Assembly: GCF_002723955.1 (NCBI RefSeq)
Contig: NZ_BEWN01000002.1
Coordinates: 620,001-684,000 of the forward strand
Reading direction: 5' to 3'
DNA length: 64,000 nucleotides
From: Gluconobacter frateurii
GTDB lineage: Bacteria; Pseudomonadota; Alphaproteobacteria; Acetobacterales; Acetobacteraceae
Shown: positions 29,243 to 38,085 of the stretch, piece by piece
Layout: every line of letters starts with the position of its first letter
How positions within the stretch are numbered: the stretch's first letter is position 1
The notes under the pieces: generated by a model
Seen by the model: only the letters and a program-made list of their open reading frames with translations
Databases searched by the model: none
What the model was told of the DNA's origin: nothing
Made by a program: the position numbers and the translations under genes

Positions 29243-30364
29243 ATGGCACTTTTCCCTTCACGGTCTTCGAGAGATATTCACAGTTCGGAACAGGGATGGA
29301 TGGATCCGCTCTGGCAGGATGCTTGGCGAGCTATTTTGCCATATCTTTCGCCAAATGACCGTATTCTATTACCGGAGGGAAATTGGCCAACGGCGAATGT
29401 AGCCGAGGTTCGAACCTATCATTACGTTATTGATATTGATGATGCGACGGTTCTGATCCTTTACAAGGCAAGAATGGCGGGTATTCCGCATGACGTTCTG
29501 AAAAAGATCTACACGACCTGGAAACCGATTTTTGCCAACGAGGTTTTCGCGTGTTTCAAGCGCTATGGCTTTCGAGGGATTCTTGATCCGGTCATGCGAC
29601 GGGCCAAACATTATCGTGTCATTAAAGAGGCCCTGTATTCACGGAAATTACGACGTTGCCGGGATACGCTTTTTTTTGTGCATATTCCTAAGACGGCAGG
29701 TACGACTGTTTGGGAGGCAATAGGAGAACGGACCCCCTCCAAGTTATATTACGAAAGTTATGAATCTATTGTCTGTAGTCCTCCGGAATGCAAAAATTTT
29801 GATCTGATTGGCGGGCACGTCCCTCTCCCTCTTTTTGCAGCCTTGGCTGCATCAAACGATTGTATTGCGGCGGTACTGCGTGATCCGTTGGCGCGCTTCC
29901 GTTCTGCATTTCTGCATTCCCGGCGAGTAAACGAAGACCCGCAGACCTTTACCGATACCATGCGGTTTATGCGCGACAATTCTCTTAGGGATTTTTTGAC
30001 ATGTCCCGATGCTGTGATGGAGATATGCCAGCAGACGGTAATGCTAGGGTTTGACTTCAATTCCCCTTACGATTCCAGTATGGAGCAAGGTATTTTTGAG
30101 CAGGCTCGTGCGGCAGTTGAGCAGCCAAAAAATCTGTTTGCGACAACATGCCAATTAGAATCCTTTATTGGTGCGATGCGTACGAAATTGAAATTACCAC
30201 TCCTGGATAAGCCTCTTCCTATTCGTAATGCCAGTAATCATATTTCTCAAAAGCAGGATATCGAAGAATTTGAAGATTCTATTTCTAAAATAAGGGAAAT
30301 TCTGCATATGGATCAGGATCTTTACAATATTGTTCGTAGAAAAAGTGAAAAATATTTTGCATAG
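29243..30364 (+). CDS. Sulfotransferase-family protein
   Basis: The 373-residue protein has the 5'-phosphosulfate-binding motif HIPKTAGTT near residue 148. A later RDPLARFRSAFLHSRR segment near 214-229 fits the 3'-phosphate-binding site of PAPS-dependent sulfotransferases (Sulfotransfer_2 type). Such enzymes put sulfate on glycans or lipids of the cell surface. The N-terminal 140 residues are unlike the family core and contain no membrane helix. No sulfate activation genes are nearby. The gene is AT-rich and alone between two receptors, with long non-coding flanks, which suggests transfer. The call is from motifs only. Confidence 0.75.
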   Translation: MALFPSRSSRDIHSSEQGWMDPLWQDAWRAILPYLSPNDRILLPEGNWPTANVAEVRTYHYVIDIDDATVLILYKARMAGIPHDVLKKIYTTWKPIFANEVFACFKRYGFRGILDPVMRRAKHYRVIKEALYSRKLRRCRDTLFFVHIPKTAGTTVWEAIGERTPSKLYYESYESIVCSPPECKNFDLIGGHVPLPLFAALAASNDCIAAVLRDPLARFRSAFLHSRRVNEDPQTFTDTMRFMRDNSLRDFLTCPDAVMEICQQTVMLGFDFNSPYDSSMEQGIFEQARAAVEQPKNLFATTCQLESFIGAMRTKLKLPLLDKPLPIRNASNHISQKQDIEEFEDSISKIREILHMDQDLYNIVRRKSEKYFA

Positions 30365-30806
30365 TTAAATTATAATAATATTTTTTTGTAAATACTAAAC
30401 GTAAATGACGATATAAAAGAAAATATATTGAACGTATTTCATGAATATCTCATAATAAAAATTTGGCGGATTGGTTTTTGATTTTCTTAACCGGTTGCTT
30501 TATCGAGATAGTAAGGTGGCCCCCCTCTAGGGTTCTGATTGGAAATGCAGGTCTCAAGAGACGGCTTTACGATCTGTCGCTGACTGGCCTGCTGTAAAAT
30601 TGGGATATTCCTAGGGATTTTTTCAATCTCGTTGCCATAGTCTCTCGACAAGACCGACGTTGGCAGACTGGTCCCTACACCAATCCGACACAGAGACGTT
30701 CTATATTATCTTTGGTTATACGTGAGATAATGATATTTCGTTTTTATTCACGAAGACAATTTTTTACCTCCTGTAACTCAATCAGAGTGCAGGAAAGCAA
30801 CCTTTC
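30365..30806. other. AT-rich intergenic region with a possible gene remnant
   Basis: This 440-base stretch separates the sulfotransferase gene and a TonB receptor gene. Its first 100 bases are very AT-rich. On the minus strand 30487-30693 stays open for about 70 codons with a protein-like composition but has no ATG, and a stop lies just upstream. It may be the decayed end of a former gene. The last 80 bases should hold the promoter of the receptor gene. Confidence 0.4.
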
Positions 30807-33365
30807 ATGTTCAGGACGGCTTCTTATCGTTGGCGTTTTCTATATGGCACGATGCTTGGGGCCTGCTGCACGTCATTGATTTCGCTTCCCGCCGATGCAC
30901 GCGAAGGAACCGACACAGATCATGACACCAGTGTCTCGGCTGAAAATGTTATTGTAACGGGCACTCGCACGGCGGTTAAAGCTTCTCGAAGCATGGCTCC
31001 CATTGCCATCTTTACGGCAAATGATCTGAAGAAAACCGGGCAGACCAGTCTTCGAAATGCCCTGACGGCGCTTGACCCCTCCATCAATAATACACCTGGC
31101 TATCCCGGCCAGCTTGGTTTTACGACGAAGACCATGTCCCTGCGCGGGCTCCCTGCCAACGAGACTCTTGTTCTCGTGAATGGAAAGCGCCGGCATACGA
31201 TGTCTTCCGTGTTTTATGGGGGTGCCATGCAGGGGCAGTCCCCCGTGGATCTGGACATGATTCCGTTTTCCGCAGTGGATCATGTCGAAATTCTCAAGGA
31301 CGGTGCCGCTGCTCAATACGGATCGGACGCTATTGCCGGTGTGATCAACATCATTCTCAAATCCGCTGATCACGGAGGCAGCGCTGAGTTGGGATATAAC
31401 CAGTATGGCTGGACCGTAGGGACATTGGGGGATTATGGGCGTGGCGGAAACCTGAACTACAATCAGGGATTCAAGATCGGCAATCACGGCTTCCTGAATG
31501 TTACCGCGGAATTTGTAGGCAATCAGGCGACGAATAATGCCGGTTCTGTTCCCAGGACGCAGGGTGGAGCAGCCGTGCTTCTTTATCCGCTGCTGGCGAA
31601 TGGTGCGCAGGACCCCCGCGAAAACGGAAATCGCTATCGTCAGATTTCGGGGCAGCCGGAATCAGAGCGGCAAAGTATTGCGTACAATATGGAAGTCCCG
31701 CTTTCAGATGCGGCGACGTTCTATTCATACGCGACATATAGCCATCGCACGATTTTCGCGTCTGCTTGGTACAGGCCATCCAATTCCCAGCAAAACATCA
31801 TGAGTGTCTATCCGAATGGCTATCTGCCAACGGATACCACGGAAGATCATGATTTTCAGATTACCAATGGCGTTCGTGGTCGAGATTTTTTCGGGTGGCA
31901 GTGGGATGCAAGCGTCAATTACGGGCGAAATCTCAGCAGTATTGGTATTCAGAATACACTGAACAATTCCCTTGGACCGACCAGCCAGCACGCGTTTCAT
32001 CTCCAGTCACTGGATAATTCGGAACTGACCGCAGATTTCGATCTCAAGCGTAGCTTTCGCACCGGTGTATTCTCCAGCCCGCTTCAGGTCGCTGGAGGAA
32101 TTGAATATCGCTACAACGAATACAGCGTGTCGGCTGGTGAGCCTGCATCCTACGCTGACGGGGGATACGTCTTTCCTGCAAGCTATGTTTTTCCGAATGC
32201 CAGCCCAGCACTACCGGGAGCCTCAGGGTTGGGCTTTACGTCACCTTCGCAGGCGGGAACACATTCCCGGATGAACGGGGCGTTTTATCTGGATCTGACC
32301 CAGAAGCTGACAAAAAAACTGACAGTGAATCTTTCCGGCCGTGACGAACAGTATAGCGATTTTGGGAATACGCTGAGTGGAAAGGCCTCGGTTCGATATC
32401 AGGTGACGCCGTGGTTGGCCTTGAGAGGATCTGCCAGTAACGGATTTCATGCGCCAACACTTCAGCAGGAATATTTCCAGAGCACGGCGCTTTATTACTC
32501 CGTGCTCCCAAGCACCAATCAGCTTGTGCAGTCCTACACGACCTATGCTTCGGTGAATAATCCTGGCGCGCGTGCGCTGGGTGCCACTCCCTTGAAGCCT
32601 GAGACATCCCATAATTTCAACGTTGGTTTTGTGCTGACGCCTTTGAAAAATCTGGATCTGTCGTTGGATGCGTACCGGATCGACATTTTCAATCAGATCG
32701 TGCCGATTTCTGTAGCAGGTTCAGGCGTTGCTGGTGCCCGTGTGCTGGAGATCCTTCATGCCGCAGGTGTTGTTCCCAATGATGGCCGTTATTATGGCTA
32801 TACCTATGAACGAAACGCTGCGCATACGCGGGCGACAGGTCTCGATCTTCAGGTCCATTACCTGACGCGCTTCGGCCGTGCGGGCTCTGTGACATGGAGC
32901 CTGATGATGAACCAGCAGCAGCATCAGATCATTCGGGTCAATCCACTCAACGTCAATCTGGGGTCTGGTATTACAGCCCTGTTTCGCAGTCAGATCGGCA
33001 ACATCACGACGCTTTATCCGCGTAATACCATTCGTTTGAATGCGACATGGAATATTCAGCGCTGGTCCACCACGCTCCGGCTTTCACGCTACTCCGCAAC
33101 CAAGCTGCTGAGTGATCGAGGGGCTGCTTATGATGAAACTGTTGCTCCGGCGTGGCTGGTGGATTTCGATCTGACCTATCGCTTCCCGAACCGCATCAAA
33201 GTGTCTGTTGGCGGGAATAATGTTTTCAATCATCGCCCACAGACCCTGAGTGCAACAGCCCAAAGTGCTGCGTCTCTTCTTCAGGTGAACCCGAATTACA
33301 GCTCCGCCGCCATCTATGGTGCGGAGGGAGGATATTACTATGGCAAAGTCGCCTGGAGCTGGTGA
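30807..33365 (+). CDS. TonB-dependent receptor, possibly for organosulfur compounds
   Basis: An 852-residue outer membrane receptor with a signal peptide (about 1-31), a TonB-box-like ENVIVTGTR at 46-54, a plug domain (about 60-180, with DGAAAQYGSDAIAGVINIIL near its end) and a beta-barrel ending in a terminal Trp. AGGAAAG precedes the ATG. The 3' end overlaps the substrate-binding protein gene by 26 bases, and the monooxygenase gene follows. The three are one operon, so its cargo is inferred from those partners to be a sulfonate or similar compound. Alternative cargoes cannot be excluded. Confidence 0.9.
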   Translation: MFRTASYRWRFLYGTMLGACCTSLISLPADAREGTDTDHDTSVSAENVIVTGTRTAVKASRSMAPIAIFTANDLKKTGQTSLRNALTALDPSINNTPGYPGQLGFTTKTMSLRGLPANETLVLVNGKRRHTMSSVFYGGAMQGQSPVDLDMIPFSAVDHVEILKDGAAAQYGSDAIAGVINIILKSADHGGSAELGYNQYGWTVGTLGDYGRGGNLNYNQGFKIGNHGFLNVTAEFVGNQATNNAGSVPRTQGGAAVLLYPLLANGAQDPRENGNRYRQISGQPESERQSIAYNMEVPLSDAATFYSYATYSHRTIFASAWYRPSNSQQNIMSVYPNGYLPTDTTEDHDFQITNGVRGRDFFGWQWDASVNYGRNLSSIGIQNTLNNSLGPTSQHAFHLQSLDNSELTADFDLKRSFRTGVFSSPLQVAGGIEYRYNEYSVSAGEPASYADGGYVFPASYVFPNASPALPGASGLGFTSPSQAGTHSRMNGAFYLDLTQKLTKKLTVNLSGRDEQYSDFGNTLSGKASVRYQVTPWLALRGSASNGFHAPTLQQEYFQSTALYYSVLPSTNQLVQSYTTYASVNNPGARALGATPLKPETSHNFNVGFVLTPLKNLDLSLDAYRIDIFNQIVPISVAGSGVAGARVLEILHAAGVVPNDGRYYGYTYERNAAHTRATGLDLQVHYLTRFGRAGSVTWSLMMNQQQHQIIRVNPLNVNLGSGITALFRSQIGNITTLYPRNTIRLNATWNIQRWSTTLRLSRYSATKLLSDRGAAYDETVAPAWLVDFDLTYRFPNRIKVSVGGNNVFNHRPQTLSATAQSAASLLQVNPNYSSAAIYGAEGGYYYGKVAWSW

Positions 33366-34320
33366 ACTCATGACACTGACACGTCGACGCAGTCTTATGC
33401 TCGGGCTGGGAGGCCTTTCGTTCGCTGCGGTCCACCGGCATGGCATTTCGAGCGCTTACGCCGCGGAACCTTTGCGGATCGGGGATCAGAAGGGAGGGGC
33501 ACGCTCTCTTCTGAAAGCCGCAGGAATAGGAGATAACGCTTCGTCACCCCTTCAGTGGAGCCTGTTTGCCGGAGCTCCGATGCTGATACAGGCGTTGACG
33601 GCAAAGGCTATTGATGCCGGGGTTATTGGAGATGCGCCGCTGGTCTTTGCCCAGAGTGGGTCTGACGAAATCAGGGCTATCGCCGGTGTGCAAACGGATG
33701 GAACGACAACGGCTGTCGTCGTGCAGCCAGACAGTACCGTCCGATCTGTCGCGGATCTGAGAGGAAAGCGTATTGCGACCCTGAAGGGACAGACCGGACA
33801 TTATCTTGTTCTGGCGGCACTGAAAGCGGCAGGGCTTCAAGCGACCGATGTTCGGTTTGTTTTCATTCCACCTGTAGCGGCAAAACTGGCCTTACAAACG
33901 GGCGCCGTAGATGCCTGGGCAACATGGGGGCCCTACATTTCGGATGCCAAGGTCTCTAATGGAGCACGGGAGATCGTAAACGGCGGTCAGCTGATGAGCG
34001 GTCTGAGCTACGTCGTCGCCACTCGTGAAGCGCTGGAAAAGAGCCGGGGCGGCCTGGTGAATTATGTGCAGCAGCTCAAGGCCGGGCATCAGTGGATGCA
34101 AACGCATACAGACGATTACGCCAAGGTGTGGGCAGAAGAAGTGGGCCTGTCCCTTCCTGTAGCGAAGGATGTCGTACGCACGATGCGAGGGACGATTATT
34201 CCCCTGACGCCAGACATCGTTGCCAAGCAGCAGCAGGTTTCTGACTTCATGACTGAAACGGGAATGATCTCTGGAAAGCTGAATGCGCAGGCCGTCATGG
34301 ATGGCAGTTTCACGTTCTGA
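33340..34320 (+). CDS. Tat-type periplasmic substrate-binding protein, SsuA-like
   Basis: A binding protein of the aliphatic sulfonate/nitrate/taurine family (SsuA/TauA type). It opens with a twin-arginine signal (TRRRSLMLGLGGLSF) and a predicted cleavage near SAYAAEP, followed by two alpha/beta lobes (VRSVADLRGKRIATLKGQTGHY is typical of the family). I chose ATG at 33340, which has GGAGG eight bases upstream and gives 326 residues; ATG at 33370 is an alternative with a poorer site. It overlaps the receptor gene by 26 bases. No permease or ATPase gene follows, so its membrane partner lies elsewhere or does not exist. Confidence 0.88.
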   Translation: MAKSPGAGELMTLTRRRSLMLGLGGLSFAAVHRHGISSAYAAEPLRIGDQKGGARSLLKAAGIGDNASSPLQWSLFAGAPMLIQALTAKAIDAGVIGDAPLVFAQSGSDEIRAIAGVQTDGTTTAVVVQPDSTVRSVADLRGKRIATLKGQTGHYLVLAALKAAGLQATDVRFVFIPPVAAKLALQTGAVDAWATWGPYISDAKVSNGAREIVNGGQLMSGLSYVVATREALEKSRGGLVNYVQQLKAGHQWMQTHTDDYAKVWAEEVGLSLPVAKDVVRTMRGTIIPLTPDIVAKQQQVSDFMTETGMISGKLNAQAVMDGSFTF

Positions 34321-34334
34321 GAAAAGGGTTGCAG

Positions 34335-35651
34335 ATGTCTTATTCACCAGGCCGCAGCTTCGCACTTGGAGCGTATCTGACCGGTTCCGCCACGAACGGA
34401 GATGCCTGGCGGGCACCGGGCGAAGATGTTGACGCGGATATCAGTTTTGAACGGTATCGCTCCTATGTAGATTTGCTGGAGCAGGGCCGATTTGACAGCA
34501 TCTTTCTGTATGACAACGTGCTGCCTATCCCTGACCCTTCAGCGATTGCTGACACGCCTGCGCTGGCTCGATGGGACACTTTTACGCTTTTGTCTGCGCT
34601 GGCGGTCACATCGCGGCATATCGGCCTGATTGGCACGGCCAGCACAACATTCAATGAGCCGTATAATGTGGCCCGGCGTGTCGCCTCGCTGGATCGGTTG
34701 AGTAATGGACGCGCTGGCTGGAATGTCGTGACTGCGACGGGTGGAGGCGAAAACTTCAATCTGCCACGACATGTCGATCATCAGGAGCGTTATGAGCGCG
34801 CGCATGAGTTCGTGGATGTCGTGACTGGGCTATGGAAGAGCGTGCAACCGGATGCTGTCCTGCGGGACAAGGAAAGCGGTCAATGGCTCGACCCTGCCAG
34901 GGTTCACCCCCTCAATCATAAAGGGCGCTTTTACAGTGTCGCGGGTCCGCTGAATGCGCCGCCTCCGGTCCAGAGCCGTCCCGTTTTGGCGCAGGCAGGT
35001 GCGTCCGGGGCAGGGAAGGAACTGGCGGCGCGCATTGGTGAAGTCATTTACACGGCAGAATATGACCCTGCTGCGGGCCGGGATTACAGGGCAGATGTTC
35101 TGGATCGGGCACGGCGCTACGGCCGGACAGGCGCGCACTTGCGGATCCTTCCTGGGTTAGCGCCTTTTGTGGGACGCACAGAGGACGAAGCGCGTGGGAA
35201 ATTCGAAACCTATCTAAGCTATTTGAACCGAGGGGAAGTCCTTCGAAGCTTCTCGGCTTATGCCAGCTTGGGAATTGATCTGTCTCAATGGCCAGACGGA
35301 CAACCTATCCGACTAAAAGACGTGGAAGAGACCAACAGTCACAAGAGCCGACAATCTCTTATTGTGGACTGGATCAGGCGCGAAGCTCCTACGACCAAGG
35401 ATGTCCTCAAAACTTTCACAAAAGGCGGCCATCGTATTCTTGTGGGGACGCCTCAGTCCATTGTGGATGATATGGAAGGCTGGTACCGGACGGGAGCTTC
35501 AGATGGCTTCAACATCATGTTCACGTCTGCTCCGGATGGTGTCCATGATTTCGTGACATTGGTTGTTCCCGAACTGCAAAGACGTGGGCTTCTGCGTCGG
35601 GAATATGCTGGCCGTACTCTGCGTGAGAACTTGGGCTTACCACTTCTTTGA
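34335..35651 (+). CDS. LLM-class flavin-dependent monooxygenase (NtaA/SnaA/DszA type)
   Basis: The 438-residue protein belongs to the long-chain NtaA/SnaA/SoxA/DszA branch of bacterial luciferase-like monooxygenases. It has the family blocks LLEQGRFDSIFLYDN near 51-65, TASTTFNEPYNVARRVASLD near 102-121 and GRAGWNVVT near 126-134. These enzymes use FMNH2 and oxygen to cleave C-S or C-N bonds. Next to an SsuA-like binding protein and a TonB receptor it probably desulfonates an imported organosulfur compound. The flavin reductase partner is not adjacent. ATG at 34335 has AAGGG six bases upstream. Confidence 0.9.
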   Translation: MSYSPGRSFALGAYLTGSATNGDAWRAPGEDVDADISFERYRSYVDLLEQGRFDSIFLYDNVLPIPDPSAIADTPALARWDTFTLLSALAVTSRHIGLIGTASTTFNEPYNVARRVASLDRLSNGRAGWNVVTATGGGENFNLPRHVDHQERYERAHEFVDVVTGLWKSVQPDAVLRDKESGQWLDPARVHPLNHKGRFYSVAGPLNAPPPVQSRPVLAQAGASGAGKELAARIGEVIYTAEYDPAAGRDYRADVLDRARRYGRTGAHLRILPGLAPFVGRTEDEARGKFETYLSYLNRGEVLRSFSAYASLGIDLSQWPDGQPIRLKDVEETNSHKSRQSLIVDWIRREAPTTKDVLKTFTKGGHRILVGTPQSIVDDMEGWYRTGASDGFNIMFTSAPDGVHDFVTLVVPELQRRGLLRREYAGRTLRENLGLPLL

Positions 35652-35708
35652 CGTTACAAAATGCGGGATAGCTATTGCCTGCATTGCCAACGAAAAATTT
35701 TGCCGTCC

Positions 35709-36287
35709 TTAATGAACGTTTCGTAGATGCAGATTGACCTGCGTATATGTTCTGGTTTCCGCGGTCAGTGCGGCCACCTGTTCTGACAACTTTGTCACGG
35801 CCTCTTCACCCGGGCTTCTTTTGTCCTTGCCTAGTTTGTGAATGGTGTCGGTCAGGGCATTGATTTCGGGACCAATCTTTTCAAGAACGCTGGAAACTCG
35901 CTGATGGTCTTCCATGCGTGCCAGAAGATGCTCGGCATTCATGGTTTTATAGCGAGCCTTGAGAGCCTGAATCTCACTGTCGTAGGTCTGGACAATGGAC
36001 TGGAACAGGTCCTGCTGGACAGGATGCAGGTCAGATGTGGCCAGAGCCTCCTGAAAGGTCTCAACCGCCTTGTTGAGCGAGGATGTTTCTTCCGATGAAG
36101 ACATGGCCAGACTGATGCACTCGAAAAGCTGAGAGGTCAGTCCATACATGGCACAGGCACGGGTTCTGGCAAGATTTCTGTCGAGGGTTTCCAGAGAGTG
36201 CCAGATTTCCCGTTTCCCCAGAGCAGGCCGAAAACGAACGGGAATCCCGCGTCTGAAATGGAAACCGGATTGCAGACGAATCAGCAC
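35709..36287 (-). CDS. DUF6538-domain protein, integrase N-terminus-like fragment
   Basis: The first 60 residues (IRLQSGFHFRRGIPVRFRPALGKREIWHSLET...) match the DUF6538 domain found at the N-terminus of tyrosine recombinases. The following 130 residues are a helical, coiled-coil-like stretch, and the frame then stops with no catalytic domain. The 192-residue protein is therefore either a truncated integrase or a stand-alone DNA-binding protein. It lies just past the 3' end of tRNA-Leu on the same strand, the usual integrase position. The GTG start at 36287 has no clear ribosome binding site. Confidence 0.65.
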   Translation of the reverse strand: MLIRLQSGFHFRRGIPVRFRPALGKREIWHSLETLDRNLARTRACAMYGLTSQLFECISLAMSSSEETSSLNKAVETFQEALATSDLHPVQQDLFQSIVQTYDSEIQALKARYKTMNAEHLLARMEDHQRVSSVLEKIGPEINALTDTIHKLGKDKRSPGEEAVTKLSEQVAALTAETRTYTQVNLHLRNVH

Positions 36288-36381
36288 AACAGGGCTCGTT
36301 TTGTAGAAGCCCTTTGTAGAAGAATGGGGGCTCCGGGTTGTTGAAAACCCTAAAAGCCGTTTATTTTCAATAACTTAGATG

Positions 36382-36467
36382 TGGTGCGAGCTGCGGGACT
36401 CGAACCCGCACGCCCTTACGGACTCGAGATTTTAAGTCTCGTGCGTCTACCATTCCGCCAAGCTCGC
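36382..36467 (-). tRNA. tRNA-Leu (TAA)
   Basis: An 86-base class II tRNA on the minus strand with acceptor stem GCGAGCT/AGCTCGC, anticodon TAA in the loop of CGAGA/TCTCG, a long variable arm, T arm GCGGG-TTCGAGT-CCCGC and an encoded CCA. Confidence 0.96.
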
Positions 36468-36474
36468 ACACGCC

Positions 36475-37158
36475 TCATGCTGCGCGCAGCAGGGCGGTCC
36501 CGTTTTCGCGCAACCAGCGCTCCGCTGCAAGACGTCCTGATCGACCATTTGAGCAAAAATGATCAACAAGAGCCCAAAAATCAGCCCCATGATCAAAATG
36601 TCTGAGATGTGCGAGTTCGTGGATGATAACGTAGTCCCGGATTTCGATCGGCGTCATAAGCAGTCGCCAGCTCAACATGATGCGGCCCTGTCGGGTGCAA
36701 CTGCCCCACCGTGTTCGAACGTCCCGGAGATCAAGGCGCGAAGGGGTGAGCTGCATTTTCTCGCTTTGGCGTTTTACGGCAGTGCTTAGCCGATCTTTTG
36801 CAAGCTTGAGCAAGAAATCCCGAACCCTGCGTTCGGTATGTTCGGCATCCCCGCTGACATGAAGTCCGTCATTGTCGAGCCAAGCGCCGCGACGTGCGGT
36901 TGGCTCATGAAGAATGGGAACGAGGTTGCCTTCGATCATGATGTCATGCCCATTCGCCAGAATGGGCCTTTCCGGCAACGAGGCGAGGGAGGACGAAATC
37001 CAGTTCATATGCTGCTGGAGGAACAGCAGCCCCTGTTTGCGACTTGTGCGATCCGGCAATGTCAGAACGACGCTTCCTTGCATGGCATCAATTCGCAGGG
37101 TCATGCGGCGTGCACGTTTCGAACGTCGCCAGACAAGGGGGACGGTCGGTGGGAGCAT
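36475..37158 (-). CDS. YgjP-type zinc metallopeptidase (DUF45 family)
   Basis: The 227-residue protein has the WLM/YgjP signature: RTRWGSC in the centre (about 149-155) and the zinc-binding HELAHLRHFDH motif near 180-190, with a downstream Phe/Trp-rich helix. Proteins of this family are predicted cytoplasmic metalloproteases with unclear substrates. It is the last gene of a minus-strand run, 10 bases after the YcgN-type gene, and ends eight bases before tRNA-Leu on the same strand. The ATG at 37158 is the first in frame. Confidence 0.88.
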   Translation of the reverse strand: MLPPTVPLVWRRSKRARRMTLRIDAMQGSVVLTLPDRTSRKQGLLFLQQHMNWISSSLASLPERPILANGHDIMIEGNLVPILHEPTARRGAWLDNDGLHVSGDAEHTERRVRDFLLKLAKDRLSTAVKRQSEKMQLTPSRLDLRDVRTRWGSCTRQGRIMLSWRLLMTPIEIRDYVIIHELAHLRHFDHGADFWALVDHFCSNGRSGRLAAERWLRENGTALLRAA

Positions 37159-37168
37159 GAAAGGCGTT

Positions 37169-37657
37169 CTAGTCTGACTGCTTTAAGGACATGCAGGGTG
37201 GCGAGTTCTCGGGCCACTCTCCTGGCCAATCCACGATGTAATTTTCCAATGAGCCCGCGCGCCGTTCACTGATGCAGCGACCGCCAGCCGATGCCCCGGA
37301 CGTGTGGACGCTGTCGCGGGTGCCGCTGCGAAGAGGGTGCCATTCAGGCAGGTCAAAGCCGTCACGCAGTAGTCGGTAGGCGCAGCTTGGGGGAAGCCAG
37401 TCGATGTCTGCAAGGAGTTCCGGCGTCAATGTAATGCAGTCCGGGACTTTCCGATGGCGTTTGAGATAACTCGTGCATCGGCAGGTCTGTGTGTCCAGAA
37501 GCCGGCAGGCGACCGTTGTATAAACGACCTCATCCGTGTCTTCATCGCGCAGTTTGTTCAGGCAGCAGCGCCCGCATCCATCACACAGGGATTCCCATTG
37601 TTCGGGCGTCATCTGGTCCAGAGGCGTAGTCTGCCAGAAAGGAAGTACGGACGTCAT
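37169..37657 (-). CDS. YcgN-family cysteine cluster protein (UPF0260)
   Basis: A 162-residue protein with the YcgN cysteine pattern CDGCGRCCLNKL near 22-33, then CRLLDTQTCRCTSY and PDC, a set that likely binds zinc or an iron-sulfur cluster. The function of the family is not established. ATG at 37657 overlaps the stop of the upstream half-permease gene (ATGA), so it is translated as part of the five-gene operon. A GTG at 37678 would give seven extra residues without family support. Confidence 0.9.
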   Translation of the reverse strand: MTSVLPFWQTTPLDQMTPEQWESLCDGCGRCCLNKLRDEDTDEVVYTTVACRLLDTQTCRCTSYLKRHRKVPDCITLTPELLADIDWLPPSCAYRLLRDGFDLPEWHPLRSGTRDSVHTSGASAGGRCISERRAGSLENYIVDWPGEWPENSPPCMSLKQSD

Positions 37658-38085
37658 GGACGATCCAGTATCACACACCCGACCGTCAGTAGAACTGCCA
37701 TTGTGAATGACAGGAGCGTCGCGGGGAGCAAAAGGGGCAACCAGATCAGGCGTGCTCGGGTTGCGAAGTTGGCTCCCAGTCCGATTGCTGCCCGCGTTGT
37801 GCCGACAGGCAGACCCAGAAGCGTGGCTCCGAAAGGAAGCATGACAGCAGGGGATATCAATCCACCCTGCAGAATATCGTAATATCGCCCGGTGAAAGCG
37901 ACACCTGCTTTATGGAGTTCAGGAATCGCGAATGCGAGTGCTGGTCCAGGCAGAAGCACCAACAACCCGAGTAGTCGCACATGTTTGGCGGGCAGCAGAC
38001 GCATCAATAGCCCGATAACAGCACACCCCAGAAACAGACCGAGAAGAAGCGGCGCCAGATGAAGGCGCATTGAGAGTGCCATCAT
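37654..38085 (-). CDS. Half-size ABC permease-like membrane protein
   Basis: The 143-residue protein has about four hydrophobic segments. Near residues 95-121 it has a stretch, TRAAIGLGANFATRARLIWL followed by PLLLPATL, that reads like the EAA loop of PotB/PotC-type permeases, with the usual Glu replaced. Real permeases of this type have 260-300 residues, so about half is missing. Both ends overlap neighbours by ATGA: the binding protein upstream and the YcgN gene downstream. This points to a maintained, translated gene rather than a random fragment. The reading as a permease is an inference from the loop and context. Confidence 0.6.
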   Translation of the reverse strand: MMALSMRLHLAPLLLGLFLGCAVIGLLMRLLPAKHVRLLGLLVLLPGPALAFAIPELHKAGVAFTGRYYDILQGGLISPAVMLPFGATLLGLPVGTTRAAIGLGANFATRARLIWLPLLLPATLLSFTMAVLLTVGCVILDRP

